Counted from the first letter of the stretch, positions 44,563 to 53,949 are shown. The stretch is 64,000 nucleotides of DNA from Paenibacillus sp. XY044 (GCF_002257645.1 NZ_NQMO01000002.1:806001-870000); one strand, 5' to 3'. Notes: a model not told the origin generated them from the letters alone. Program-made: numbers and translations.

Positions 44563-45327
44563 ATGATGAGCAGTGACAATAAGGCAAGATTCTCAAACCG
44601 GGTGGAGAACTACGTCAAGTACCGTCCGAGTTACCCTGCGGAGGCGGTGAATTACCTCTATTCCGTGGTCGGCATGACGGCCGATTTGGTGATCGCCGAC
44701 ATCGGTGCGGGTACCGGCATTTTCTCCAAGCTGCTGCTGGAGCGGGGCAGCAAGGTCATCGCCGTGGAACCCAATGCGGCCATGCGTGAAGCGGCGGAGA
44801 AGGAGCTTGGCGCGTCGCCGGACTACCGCTCGCAAGCCAGCGCAGCGGAAGATACCGGGCTGTCTGCGGATGCGGTTGATTTTATCGTTTGCGCCCAGTC
44901 GTTTCACTGGTTCGACCGTCCAGCCGCGCAGGCAGAGTTTCACCGGATCTTGAAGCCCGGCGGCAAGGCTGTCCTGATCTGGAACTCCCGGCTCACGAGC
45001 GGTACGCCTTTCCTGGAGGGATACGAGCAACTGCTGCATCACTACAGCACGGATTATGAGCAGATGACCCACAAAAACATTTCCGGATCGCAGCTGCAGC
45101 CTTTTTTCCGGGACGGAGACATGCATACTGCGGTATTTGGCAACCGCCAGCTGTTTAATCTGGAGGAGCTGATCGGCAGGGCGATGTCTTCTTCCTATGT
45201 GCCGGCGGAAGGCCACCCGAACCACGAGCGGATGAAGCAGGGACTGAAGGAGCTGTTCGAGCGGACCCAAGTGGACGGGAAGGTCAGCTTCGACTACGAG
45301 ACCGAACTGTTCTGGGGTGAAGTGTAA
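44563..45327 (+). CDS. Class I SAM-dependent methyltransferase
   Basis: A 254-residue methyltransferase. Motif I is VIADIGAGTGIFSKLLL, followed by VIAVEPNAAMREAAE, DFIVCAQSFHWFD and RILKPGGKAVLIWNSR, close to the UbiE/YcgJ-like group. It has N-terminal RFSNRVENYVKYRPSYP, common in this subgroup. The methyl acceptor is unknown. ATG 44563 is preceded by AAAGGAGCG; the frame opens at 44416, but that part is not family-like. Confidence 0.88.
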   Translation: MMSSDNKARFSNRVENYVKYRPSYPAEAVNYLYSVVGMTADLVIADIGAGTGIFSKLLLERGSKVIAVEPNAAMREAAEKELGASPDYRSQASAAEDTGLSADAVDFIVCAQSFHWFDRPAAQAEFHRILKPGGKAVLIWNSRLTSGTPFLEGYEQLLHHYSTDYEQMTHKNISGSQLQPFFRDGDMHTAVFGNRQLFNLEELIGRAMSSSYVPAEGHPNHERMKQGLKELFERTQVDGKVSFDYETELFWGEV

Positions 45328-45354
45328 CGGAAGATCTTTCAAGTCCGGACAGCA

Positions 45355-45404
45355 AAAGACCGCGGGTACCTTGGCTAACTGGCGCAAGGCTCCGCGGCTT
45401 TTTT
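45355..45404 (+). terminator. Rho-independent terminator after the methyltransferase gene
   Basis: Stem with CCGCGG/CCGCGG and an inner CCTTG/CAAGG helix, tail TTTTTT. Confidence 0.82.
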
Positions 45405-45489
45405 GGTTTGGTTAAGTTTTTTTCAGAATCGTGTCACAGGAAAAATAAACTGCAGCTTGCCACGAAAAAGGTGCCGTGATAAAATACTG

Positions 45490-45503
45490 ACTGAACGTTC
45501 GGT
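45490..45503. promoter_or_regulatory. TetR operator 1 (ACTGAACGTTCGGT)
   Basis: Near-perfect palindrome around GAACGTTC, 26 bp before the TetR gene. It matches operator 2 before the MFS gene. Confidence 0.7.
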
Positions 45504-45528
45504 ATATATATGTATTGGAGTGAGCGTC

Positions 45529-46140
45529 ATGAACCAGAAGCAGCTGCAAAGCGAACAAACCAAGAGAAAGATTGCAGAAGCCGCCCGTGCGCTGTTTGTC
45601 CAAAAGGGTTATAAAGCGACTTCGATCGAAGATATCGTGGCCGCGACCGGGAGCAGCAAAGGCAACATCTACTACCATTTTAAAAGCAAGGAAGGTTTGT
45701 TCCTTCACTTGCTCGAAGAATGGGACCGCGAATGGGAACTGAACTGGGAGCAAAACGAGCACTTGTATAAGACCACCACCGAGAAGCTGTATGCCGTGGC
45801 GGAACAGTTGGCGGCTGACGACTTGAACCATCCGCTCACGAAGGCAGCTGATGAATTTTTTCATAACGAGGAAAAGACATCCGAAGTGGAGTCCCGCATG
45901 GCTGAGATGAAGGTCAAGCATTTGGCGTTTAATCAAAATCTGCTGCAGGAAGGGATCGACCGCGGCGAATTCATGCCGGGTGATGCGGAGCGGCTCGCCG
46001 TTGTGCTGGAAGCGATCTTTTTCGGTGCCAATCAGCTGTCGCGCAGATTGAATCCCGAGAAGACGACCCTGCTGTACCGGGATGCCGTGACTGTCTTTTT
46101 GAACGGAGTGGCGACGAATAAGCAAGCAAGTGAACGATAG
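45529..46140 (+). CDS. TetR-family transcriptional regulator
   Basis: A 203-residue repressor. The DNA-binding domain is at about 8-55: TKRKIAEAARALFVQKGYKATSIEDIVAATGSSKGNIYYHFKSKEGLF, the TetR signature. The C-terminal domain has no recognisable ligand class. ATG 45529 has GGAG upstream; the frame opens at 45403 within the preceding terminator. Matching palindromes before this gene and the next (an MFS exporter) indicate that it represses both and responds to an exported compound. Confidence 0.9.
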   Translation: MNQKQLQSEQTKRKIAEAARALFVQKGYKATSIEDIVAATGSSKGNIYYHFKSKEGLFLHLLEEWDREWELNWEQNEHLYKTTTEKLYAVAEQLAADDLNHPLTKAADEFFHNEEKTSEVESRMAEMKVKHLAFNQNLLQEGIDRGEFMPGDAERLAVVLEAIFFGANQLSRRLNPEKTTLLYRDAVTVFLNGVATNKQASER

Positions 46141-46177
46141 CGGAGAATGGTCTTCGTTATCTCATGCCATAATACAT

Positions 46178-46191
46178 AACGAACGTTCAGT
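46178..46191. promoter_or_regulatory. TetR operator 2 (around GAACGTTC)
   Basis: AACGAACGTTCAGT, 33 bp before the MFS gene, sharing the GAACGTTC centre and flanks with operator 1. Confidence 0.7.
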
Positions 46192-46224
46192 ATACATGCT
46201 GAATTTGCTTATGGAGGCTTTTTT

Positions 46225-47433
46225 ATGTCGCTGCTGATTAGAAACAGGGGAGCCATTCTGCTCCTCATGCTCAACAACTTCATTATTTTTACGGGCATCG
46301 GACTTATCATTCCAATTATGCCGAGTTATATGAATCTGCTGCATATTAACGGAAGCGTGCTGGGCCTGCTGGTCGCTGCCTTTTCCATTACGCAGCTCGT
46401 CTTTTCGCCGATTGCCGGACGGCTGTCGGACTCCATTGGCCGCAAAAAGGTCATCCTGGCCGGACTGCTGCTGTTCGCCGTGTCGGAGTGGATGTTCGGC
46501 GCATCCAGCACGCTGCCTTTTCTGTTCCTGGCGAGAATGCTGGGCGGGGTGAGTGCGGCTCTGGTTATGCCGGCCGTTATGGCCTATACCGCTGATGTCA
46601 CAAGCGAGGAAGAACGCGGGAAAGGGATGGGCTTCATCAATGCCGCCATCACCACCGGCTTTATCATCGGTCCCGGCATCGGCGGGTATCTGGCCGAATA
46701 CGGCATTCGGGTTCCTTTTTACGCAGCCGCTGTCGGCGGTTTGCTGGCTATGGCGGTTACCGCTATATTTTTGCGGGAGGTGCCGAAGGCCGAGCAGGCA
46801 GGCGACGGGGCGGTTGCCAAGATGGCACCGGCCGGATTGCTGAGCCAGCTGGCAGGTGCTTACCGGGCGCCTTATTTTATCAGTCTGATCGTCGTATTCG
46901 TCGCTTCGTTCGGGCTTGCCAATTTTGAGACGGTGTTTGGACTGTTTGTCGATCATAAATTCGGCTTTACCCCTAAGGATATCGCCTTTATTATTACGTT
47001 CGGCTCCATCTGCGGGGCGGTTGTGCAGGTGACCATCTTCGGCTGGATCATTAACCGGTTCGGGGAGAAAAGAGTCATCACGCTCAGCATTTTCGTGTCG
47101 ATCCTTTTTATTATTTTCACGCTGCTTGTTCATACTTTCTGGCTCATGGTCGCAGTGACTTTCGTTCTGTTTCTGGCAATGGATATTTTGCGCCCGGCCA
47201 TCGGGACGCAGATGTCCAAGTTTGCCAATGAGGAGCAGGGCTATGTGGCGGGTCTGAATTCGGCGTTTACGAGCCTTGGCAACATTATCGGCCCGATCAT
47301 TGCGGGGGCGCTGTTTGACATGAATGTGAACTATCCATACGTTCTCGCCAGCATCGTGCTGGTGTTAGGATTCCTAATATCCTTCAAGTCCCGGGAAACG
47401 CAGTATGAGCTTGAGTCCAGATCGGTGCGTTAA
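46225..47433 (+). CDS. MFS multidrug-type exporter
   Basis: A 402-residue protein with 12 predicted helices. Motif A is GRLSDSIGRKKV (after helix 2), and the antiporter motif C is GFIIGPGIGGYLAE (helix 5), which marks proton-coupled drug exporters of the Bmr/NorA/TetA type. It lies 84 bp after a TetR gene with a shared operator. The substrate is unknown. Confidence 0.9.
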   Translation: MSLLIRNRGAILLLMLNNFIIFTGIGLIIPIMPSYMNLLHINGSVLGLLVAAFSITQLVFSPIAGRLSDSIGRKKVILAGLLLFAVSEWMFGASSTLPFLFLARMLGGVSAALVMPAVMAYTADVTSEEERGKGMGFINAAITTGFIIGPGIGGYLAEYGIRVPFYAAAVGGLLAMAVTAIFLREVPKAEQAGDGAVAKMAPAGLLSQLAGAYRAPYFISLIVVFVASFGLANFETVFGLFVDHKFGFTPKDIAFIITFGSICGAVVQVTIFGWIINRFGEKRVITLSIFVSILFIIFTLLVHTFWLMVAVTFVLFLAMDILRPAIGTQMSKFANEEQGYVAGLNSAFTSLGNIIGPIIAGALFDMNVNYPYVLASIVLVLGFLISFKSRETQYELESRSVR

Positions 47434-47479
47434 TTTCGTCATCGGCTGGACGAAATGAATAACGGCATCGTACAACGTA

Positions 47480-47518
47480 AAAATCCTCCGGACCCTTTTG
47501 GGTTCGGAGGATTTTTTT
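47480..47518. terminator. Bidirectional rho-independent terminator
   Basis: AAATCCTCCG and CGGAGGATTT with an inner ACCC/GGGT helix, flanked by A's and T's. It lies between the MFS gene and the convergent esterase gene. Confidence 0.88.
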
Positions 47519-47564
47519 GCACTCAATGATGTAACTGGATCAGATCAGGCATTCCACGCTAGCA

Positions 47565-48275
47565 TCAGCTTGTCGGGGTAAGGTTACGCAGCAGCGGATG
47601 CAGCTCGCGCAGCGCTTCGCACTGCCGAATCGCTTCCGCCGCAAGCCCGGCGATTTCCCGGGCCCCCTGATCCGAGAAGTGCGTGTCGTCTGCGATCCCT
47701 TCGGGATAATTGGGATGCGATCCGGCGGGCAGATGGATAAACAGATGTTTCGACTCCTCCTGACCCATCCGCAGGTACAGCTGCTGGGAAGCGGCGAACA
47801 GGTCGAGCAGCGGCGCTCCGGCTTCCCGCGCGGCTTCGCGCATCGCCTCAGGGTAGGGGCCGATGGCATCAGGATCTGGCATACCCCCTGCCGTGAAGCG
47901 GCGCCGGCTGACGGAAGTCAGCAGCACGGGGACGGCCCCGCGCGAGCGGGCCGATTCGATAAACCGCTTCAGGTTGGCTCGGTATTCCCCGCCAGGCGCG
48001 GGATCCGCAAAGCGCGAAGGATCTTCGCGCTTCTGGTCGTTATGCCCGAACTGGATGAACACGTAGTCGCCTGGCTGAAGCTCGTTCTCCACGGCAGCCC
48101 AGCGGCCCTCGGCGATAAAAGAGCGGGTGCTGCGCCCGTTGATCGCCCGGTTGTCTACCCGGACGGCCGGATCCAGGTGCTGCTGCAGGTATTCGCCCCA
48201 GCCGGTCATAGGCTTCTCTATGGCGCCCTTCAGGGCGGCCGTGGAATCACCGACGATATACAGTGTCATGGTCAT
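47565..48275 (-). CDS. Rhamnogalacturonan acetylesterase-like SGNH hydrolase
   Basis: A 236-residue SGNH (GDSL) esterase. Block I is LYIVGDSTAA with the nucleophile Ser, block III is FIQFGHNDQK and block V is DDTHFSDQG with the catalytic Asp and His. The closest type is the rhamnogalacturonan acetylesterase family (CE12). It has no signal peptide, so it should deacetylate imported oligomers in the cytoplasm. ATG 48275 is chosen because AGGAGG lies 10 nt upstream; the frame opens at 48311. It is the last of a run of galacturonate genes. Confidence 0.88.
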   Translation of the reverse strand: MTMTLYIVGDSTAALKGAIEKPMTGWGEYLQQHLDPAVRVDNRAINGRSTRSFIAEGRWAAVENELQPGDYVFIQFGHNDQKREDPSRFADPAPGGEYRANLKRFIESARSRGAVPVLLTSVSRRRFTAGGMPDPDAIGPYPEAMREAAREAGAPLLDLFAASQQLYLRMGQEESKHLFIHLPAGSHPNYPEGIADDTHFSDQGAREIAGLAAEAIRQCEALRELHPLLRNLTPTS

Positions 48276-48356
48276 ATAACGGAGTCCTCCTTTTCTTTTA
48301 CCAGAGAACACAACATTCTAGAAGGACCATATCGCTGCATCAACCCACGCTAATGC

Positions 48357-49778
48357 CTAGGAACGCAGCGCTTCGGGAATGCCGAGGTCCTTGAAGCCGA
48401 AATACCGCTCCGCGTTGCCATAGGCGATATCTTCTACGATTTGTCCGAGCAGCGCTTCATCGTCAGGCGCTTCCCCGCGCTCAGCCCACTCGCCAATCAG
48501 CTCGCACAGCACGCGGCGGAAGTATTCGTGCCGGGTATAGGAGAGGAAGCTGCGGGAGTCGGTCAGCATGCCGACGAAATTGGCCAGCAGGCTGTTGTCA
48601 GCGAGCAGGGTGAGCTGATGGCGCATGCCGCTGCGCGTGTCGTTGTACCACCATCCGGAACCGAGCTGCAATTTGCCGGCCGTATCCTTTTGATAGCAGC
48701 CCATCAGGGTCAGCAGGACGGGATAATCGTTCGGGTTGAGCGAGTACAGAATCGTCTTCGGCAGACCCTGGCCGCATTCGGCACGGTCGAGCAGCCGGGA
48801 CAGCGGGCCGGCCAGCGGCAGGTCGTTCAGGGCGTCATAACCCGTGTCAGGCCCGAGACGCTTGAACATCGGCGTATTGTTGTTGCGGAAGGCATGGATA
48901 TGCAGCTGCATCGTCCAATTTTTGCTGTAGTACAGCCCGATGAGCGCACTCAGCAGTTCCGTTCGGTAGACGGTGATTTCTTCCAGGGAGAGCGTCCCGC
49001 CCTTCAGTCTCTTCGCGAAAATCCGCTCTAGCTCTTCCGCACTGCCCTCCTGGTAACGCAGCACGTCGATCGCATGGTCCGAAAGGCGGCAGTCCTGCTC
49101 ATGGAAAAAGTCGATCCGCTGCTTCAGGGCGTCCACCAGTTCGGCATACTTCGTCACCTGCTGACCTGATGCTTGAGCAAGGCGCTCCAGCCAATCGGTA
49201 AAGCCGGGAGCGTCGATATTCAGCGCTTTATCGGGGCGGAAGGCCGGGAACACGCGGAAGCCGGTGTCCTCTTTCTTCAGCAGCTGATGGTATTCCAGCG
49301 AATCGGCCGGATCATCGGTCGTGCAGACGACCTTGACGTCCGCGTTTTTGATGATGTTCCGCCGCCGGAAGTCGTCCGTGGCCAGCTTGGCATTCACCTG
49401 CTCCCAAATCCGCGGGGCGGATTCCTCGTTCAGGAGTTCGGTAATGCCGAAGAAGCGGCGCAGCTCCAGATGCGTCCAGCTGTACAGCGGATTGCCGACC
49501 GTTTTCGGGACGGTCCGGGCCCATGCCAGAAACTTGTCATAGTCGGAGGCGTCGCCGGTAATATGCGATTCCGGGATGCCGTTCGCCCGCATCAGCCGCC
49601 ATTTGTAATGGTCGCCGGCGAGCCAGGCTTCGGTCAGGTTGCGGAAGTTCTGGTTGTCATAGATTTCCTTGGGATCGAGGTGGCAGTGATAGTCGATGAT
49701 CGGCATGTCTTTGGCATGCTGATGAAACAGCTTGCGGGCGGTATCGGTCGTCAGCAGAAAATCGTCGTTTAAAAACAT
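48357..49778 (-). CDS. uxaC: Glucuronate/galacturonate isomerase
   Basis: A 473-residue uronate isomerase converting D-galacturonate to tagaturonate (or D-glucuronate to fructuronate). Metal-binding MPIIDYHCHLDPKEI is at the N-terminus. CTTDDPADSLEYH, MQLHIHAFRNNNTPMF, YSLNPNDYPVL and MLTDSRSFLSYTRHEYFRR are family motifs. Length matches E. coli UxaC. ATG 49778 follows GGAGC; the frame opens at 49877. It lies 52 bp after the altronate dehydratase gene. Confidence 0.95.
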   Translation of the reverse strand: MFLNDDFLLTTDTARKLFHQHAKDMPIIDYHCHLDPKEIYDNQNFRNLTEAWLAGDHYKWRLMRANGIPESHITGDASDYDKFLAWARTVPKTVGNPLYSWTHLELRRFFGITELLNEESAPRIWEQVNAKLATDDFRRRNIIKNADVKVVCTTDDPADSLEYHQLLKKEDTGFRVFPAFRPDKALNIDAPGFTDWLERLAQASGQQVTKYAELVDALKQRIDFFHEQDCRLSDHAIDVLRYQEGSAEELERIFAKRLKGGTLSLEEITVYRTELLSALIGLYYSKNWTMQLHIHAFRNNNTPMFKRLGPDTGYDALNDLPLAGPLSRLLDRAECGQGLPKTILYSLNPNDYPVLLTLMGCYQKDTAGKLQLGSGWWYNDTRSGMRHQLTLLADNSLLANFVGMLTDSRSFLSYTRHEYFRRVLCELIGEWAERGEAPDDEALLGQIVEDIAYGNAERYFGFKDLGIPEALRS

Positions 49779-49830
49779 GGTCCACAGCTCCTTTGGATGA
49801 AATCGAAATGGATTTAATAGTCCAGTGATA

Positions 49831-51318
49831 TCACAGGGTAACCCCGGTTTTAAAAATGGCCAGCTCCCGTACGTCATTTTGTTCGTTGCGCGTTTGTTGG
49901 CCGCTGGCTACCTGGATCAGGTATGCGATGAATTCCTCCAGTACCTCCTGCATCGGACGGTCGAGCAGCGAGCCGGCGTTAAAATCCATCCAGTGCTTTT
50001 TCTTGTTGTAGAGATCGTGGTTGGTCGCGATTTTGACGGTTGGGACGAAGCTGCCGAACGGCGTGCCCCGTCCGGTAGTGAACAGCACGAGCTGGCAGTC
50101 CGAGGCGGCGAGTGCAGAGGATGCGACAAGATCGTTGCCCGGGGCCTGCAGCAGGCTGAGGCCTTTCTTGCGCAGCTTCTCGCCGTACTGAAGCACGTCG
50201 ACGACCGGGGCCGTGCCGGCCTTCTGCGTACAGCCGAGCGATTTGTCCTCCAGCGTACTGATGCCGCCGGCCTTGTTGCCGGGAGAAGGATTCTCGTATA
50301 CCGGTTCCCCGTAGGACATGAAATACTGCTTGAAATCGTTGATCAGCGAGGTGATGCTATCGAAGACCTCGCGGCTCTCGGCACGGGCCATCAGCATGCG
50401 CTCGGCGCCGAACATTTCCGGCACCTCGGTCAGGATCGTGGATCCGCCCTGCGAGATGAGAAAATCGGAGAAGGCGCCGAGCAGCGGGTTGGCCGTGATG
50501 CCTGAGAAGCCGTCGGAGCCGCCGCATTTGAGGCCGACATTCAGCTCGCTGAGCGGAATCGGCTCGCGCTTGTCGAGACTTGCGGCCTCATACAGCTCTT
50601 CGAGGAGGGCCATGCCGGCTTCGACCTCGTCGCCGACCTCCTGCGCCACGAGGAATTTGACGCGGGATTCGTCGTAGTCTCCAAGCAGTTCGCGGAACTC
50701 GGTGACGATGTTGTTCTCGCACCCGAGACCGAACACGAGCACGCCGCCGGCATTGGGATGATGGACCGCGTCCATCAGGATGCTGCGGGTCTGGCGGTGG
50801 TCGTCGCCCAGCTGCGAGCAGCCGTACGGGTGCTTCAGGATCGTAACGTTGTCGAAGGGACCGAGATCCGGGTGAACGGCCTTGAATTCCTGCAGGATCA
50901 GCTCGGCTACGCCGTTCACGCAGCCGACGGTCGGGACGATGTACAGGTCGTTGCGGATCCCTGCCTTGCCATTAGCCCGCCGGTATCCTTCGAAGGTCAT
51001 CCCTAGGTTCGGGTAGGAAATCGGGTGGAGGTCCGGTTGGTATTCGTATTCTTCCTCACCGTCCAGATTGGTCCGGAGATTGTGCGTATGCACCCAATCG
51101 CCCGGGGCGATCGCGGAAATCGCATGGCCGATCGGATACCCGTATTTGATGATCATTTCGCCCGGTTGAATCGCTGTCAGGGCGATTTTGTGGCCCTGCG
51201 GAATTTCCTGGGCGGACACGACCTTCACGCCGTCCATTTCCAGCGGTTCTCCGGCTTGAATCGGCCGAAGGGCAACGGCGACGCTGTCCCGCGGGTTCAG
51301 TTTCATCAATGATTTCAT
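49831..51318 (-). CDS. uxaA: Altronate dehydratase
   Basis: A 495-residue enzyme converting D-altronate to 2-keto-3-deoxygluconate. The N-terminal SAF domain (about 10-100) precedes the dehydratase region with GYRRANGKAGIRNDLYIVPTVGCVNG, HPYGCSQLGDDH, GLGCENN and LKCGGSDGFSGITANP; the cysteines fit a metal centre. The start lies 11 bp after the altronate oxidoreductase stop, indicating an operon. Confidence 0.95.
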   Translation of the reverse strand: MKSLMKLNPRDSVAVALRPIQAGEPLEMDGVKVVSAQEIPQGHKIALTAIQPGEMIIKYGYPIGHAISAIAPGDWVHTHNLRTNLDGEEEYEYQPDLHPISYPNLGMTFEGYRRANGKAGIRNDLYIVPTVGCVNGVAELILQEFKAVHPDLGPFDNVTILKHPYGCSQLGDDHRQTRSILMDAVHHPNAGGVLVFGLGCENNIVTEFRELLGDYDESRVKFLVAQEVGDEVEAGMALLEELYEAASLDKREPIPLSELNVGLKCGGSDGFSGITANPLLGAFSDFLISQGGSTILTEVPEMFGAERMLMARAESREVFDSITSLINDFKQYFMSYGEPVYENPSPGNKAGGISTLEDKSLGCTQKAGTAPVVDVLQYGEKLRKKGLSLLQAPGNDLVASSALAASDCQLVLFTTGRGTPFGSFVPTVKIATNHDLYNKKKHWMDFNAGSLLDRPMQEVLEEFIAYLIQVASGQQTRNEQNDVRELAIFKTGVTL

Positions 51319-51329
51319 GTCAATCCTCC

Positions 51330-52739
51330 TCAGGTCAGTTGATGGAGCGAGGCCCGGATGCCTTCGCGTTCCAGCAGGCCGATATGCTCCCTAAGCAGTG
51401 CTTCAAGGCCCGGAATCGCCGATAAATCCATGCCCCACAGCCGTTCTTCCTTCAGGATGCCGGCAACGAACGTGTCCGGGTTGATCCAGTTCCGATCGAA
51501 TGCCTCCAGCACTTCCGGCACATCGCGACGGGAGACCTGGTCGCCGCGGTAGGTAAGGAGGAGCGCGGCGAAGGAGAGCACGAGCAGGCGGGGAAGCTTC
51601 CCCTGTGCCTGCTGGTAACGAATCAGCACCGGCAGCAGGCGCGCCGCGAATTTCGAAATGCTGTTCAGCGAAATCGATGCCAGCTCGTGCCGGATCAGCG
51701 GATTGTTGAACCGCTCGCGGATGGCCGCCGCATATTCGAGCAGTTCGGCCCGCGGCAGCTTCAGAACCGGAAGGATCTCGTCTTCCATCAGTTCCTGGAC
51801 GAAGCGGCCCAAATCGCTATCCTTCATCACGTCCTCGACCGTTTCAAGCCCGGCCAGGAGCCCCAGGGGCACCATGGCCGTATGAGGGCCGTTGAGAAGG
51901 TGAACCTTCCGCTCACGGTAAGGCGACAGGTCATCCGTGACGACGACGTTCAGCCCGGCTTCGGCAAGCGGGAGCTTCTCCCGCAGCCACGCCGGCCCTT
52001 CGATCACCCACAAAAGATAAGGCTCGGCGCTGACCATGAACGGGTCTTCATAGCCGAGCTTCTGCTCCAGATCGTCCGCCTGGTCCCGCGGGTAACCCGG
52101 GACGATCCGGTCCACCAGGCAGGAGCAGAACGTATTAGCTTCCGTGACCCAGGCGGCAAACGAATCGCCCAGCTGCCAGTCGGCGGCATGCTGCAGCACA
52201 AAGCGGCGCAGCTTCTCGCCGCTGTTCTCGATCAGCTCGCAAGGGAGGATAACAAAGCCTTCCTTGCCGAGCTGAAACCGTCTGTAGAGCAGCTCCGTCA
52301 ATTTGGCGGGAAAGCTGGAATGGGGAGCGTCCTCCCGGCGCAGACCGGCCTCATAAACAATACCGGCCTCGGTCGTGTTGGAGGTGATGAACTCGAGTTC
52401 ATCCTGTTCCGCCAGTTTCAAGTAGGCCTCATAATCTGTATAGGGATTGATGACCCGGCTTACGGTGGAGATGACCTCGCTTGAGTTGACCAACTGCCCT
52501 TGAAGCCGTCCTTTAAGCAGCACGGTATACAAGCCGTCCTGCTCCATGAGCGAGGTGCTCTTGCCGTGTGCGGTCGGCTGCACGATGACGGCGCTTCCGT
52601 TAAATAATCCCTTTAAATTCATCTGCTGCATCTGCCAGTTCACGAAAGCCCGCATAAAGTTGCCGCCGCCAAACTGGATCATGCGCTCGGGCAAGGCGGG
52701 CAGATCCGGAAACAGGCTGCGGGAAAGACTTGGTGTCAT
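51330..52739 (-). CDS. uxaB: Tagaturonate reductase (altronate oxidoreductase)
   Basis: A 469-residue long-chain mannitol-dehydrogenase-family enzyme reducing tagaturonate to altronate with NADH. The N-terminal MIQFGGGNFMRAFVNWQM is the nucleotide-binding region. FITSNTTEAGIV and the catalytic K-x5-NGxH region (VHLLNGPHTAMVPLG) follow. It is the first gene of the run uxaB-uxaA-uxaC-esterase. A 14-bp motif shared with the region upstream of the LacI gene lies 36 bp before its start. Confidence 0.93.
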   Translation of the reverse strand: MTPSLSRSLFPDLPALPERMIQFGGGNFMRAFVNWQMQQMNLKGLFNGSAVIVQPTAHGKSTSLMEQDGLYTVLLKGRLQGQLVNSSEVISTVSRVINPYTDYEAYLKLAEQDELEFITSNTTEAGIVYEAGLRREDAPHSSFPAKLTELLYRRFQLGKEGFVILPCELIENSGEKLRRFVLQHAADWQLGDSFAAWVTEANTFCSCLVDRIVPGYPRDQADDLEQKLGYEDPFMVSAEPYLLWVIEGPAWLREKLPLAEAGLNVVVTDDLSPYRERKVHLLNGPHTAMVPLGLLAGLETVEDVMKDSDLGRFVQELMEDEILPVLKLPRAELLEYAAAIRERFNNPLIRHELASISLNSISKFAARLLPVLIRYQQAQGKLPRLLVLSFAALLLTYRGDQVSRRDVPEVLEAFDRNWINPDTFVAGILKEERLWGMDLSAIPGLEALLREHIGLLEREGIRASLHQLT

Positions 52740-52774
52740 ACGTATTTCAAACCTCCTTTAGAGATAATGAACAT

Positions 52775-52788
52775 AATGCACACGTTAA
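52775..52788. promoter_or_regulatory. LacI-type operator 1 (AATGCACACGTTAA)
   Basis: A 14-bp element identical to that at 53936-53949. It contains the central CG typical of LacI-family operators and lies in the uxaB promoter region. Confidence 0.6.
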
Positions 52789-52842
52789 CATTTTGAAGCG
52801 AAAAAAACATATTTGAAATGCCACCCTCAAAAAAACAAGGCA

Positions 52843-53856
52843 TTACAGCTGCCCTTCATTCGAAACAGCCGCAACGCTTTGCCGCACGATCAGCTCCGTT
52901 TGGACAAACAGCTGTTCCGGTGCCGAGTCAGGCTGCTCAAGCCGCTCGATCAGCTTGGTGGTGCCGAGCTTGCTGATATCGGCGATCGGTTTGCGGATCG
53001 TAGTCAGCGGGGGATACGTATACTGCGAAAACAAAATATCGTCGAACCCGATCAACGACAGTTGGCCGGGAAGGGCGACGCCCCTAGCATAGCAGGCGTT
53101 CAGCGCGCCGATGGCCATATCGTCGTTTGAGCAGAAGACCAGGGTCGGCGGATCGGGCAGGGAGAGCAGCGAGATCATGGCGTTATAGCCACTTTCGACC
53201 CCGTAATCCCCGGCAGTGAAATAGTCCGGAACCAGCGGGAGGCGGTGGGCGATCAGACTGTCCATGAATCCCTGCTTCCGTTCCGTTGTCGATTTGAAGC
53301 CGGCCTTGCCTTCGATGATGGCGATCTTCCGGTGGCCGAGGCTGATGCCGTAATCCAATGCTTCCCGGACGCCTTCGCGGTCATTGGCGACCACGTTCAG
53401 AATGCCGGGGTCATCCAGCTGGCGGTTCAGAACGACGAAGGGGATGCCGGTCTGCTTCAAGTGATAAATGAAAGCATTGTCGGCTTCGCTCTGGCTCATG
53501 ACCAGCACGCCGTCGAAACGCCTTGGCGTAATCGCATCATAGTGCCGGATGCTGTCGATCCCGTGGACCGTGAGGCTGTAGTTCTCGTCGAGCACCTGAT
53601 GAATGCCCTTGATTGCGTCCACGAGAAAGCTGGCCGAAGTTCCCTGGTCGATGCTGGAGAAGAACAGGCCGATCGTGTAGGACTTCTTCATGACCAAGCT
53701 CTTGGCGCTGTAATTGGGAATGTAGTTCAGTTCGGCGGCTATGCGTTCGATGCGGTCGCGAGTTTCCTTCTTGATGAGCGGATTGCCGTTCAGCGCCCTG
53801 GAAACGGTCGTGTGCGATACCCCTGCGACGCGCGCGATGTCTTTAATCGTAATCAT
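52843..53856 (-). CDS. LacI-family regulator of galacturonate/pectin genes
   Basis: A 337-residue regulator. The N-terminal helix-turn-helix is MITIKDIARVAGVSHTTVSRALNGNPLIKKETRDRI, with the hinge ELNYIPNYSAKSLV. The periplasmic-binding-like effector domain (about 60-337) has IGLFFSSID, GVLVMSQ and PDPPTLVFCSNDDMAIGAL. It probably represses uxaBAC and binds a galacturonate-pathway metabolite. The frame extends to 53871; I chose the M of MITIKD, which follows GAGG. Confidence 0.9.
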   Translation of the reverse strand: MITIKDIARVAGVSHTTVSRALNGNPLIKKETRDRIERIAAELNYIPNYSAKSLVMKKSYTIGLFFSSIDQGTSASFLVDAIKGIHQVLDENYSLTVHGIDSIRHYDAITPRRFDGVLVMSQSEADNAFIYHLKQTGIPFVVLNRQLDDPGILNVVANDREGVREALDYGISLGHRKIAIIEGKAGFKSTTERKQGFMDSLIAHRLPLVPDYFTAGDYGVESGYNAMISLLSLPDPPTLVFCSNDDMAIGALNACYARGVALPGQLSLIGFDDILFSQYTYPPLTTIRKPIADISKLGTTKLIERLEQPDSAPEQLFVQTELIVRQSVAAVSNEGQL

Positions 53857-53935
53857 AATACCTCGTGACATGAAATATTTGTTAACGGTTTCAGTTTAAG
53901 TTCAGAAAGGGTTCAAGTCAATACGATTCCGAAAA

Positions 53936-53949
53936 AATGCACACGTTAA
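53936..53949. promoter_or_regulatory. LacI-type operator 2 (AATGCACACGTTAA)
   Basis: Exact copy of operator 1, in the divergent region between the LacI and AraC genes. A related TGTTAACGGTTTCAG lies at about 53879-53893 near the LacI start and may be a third or cre-like site. Confidence 0.6.

Noticed and set aside
46162..47133. 323-codon minus-strand open frame
   Set aside because: Shadow of the MFS exporter gene; hydrophilic, Asn/Gln-rich translation typical of the antisense of membrane-protein codons.
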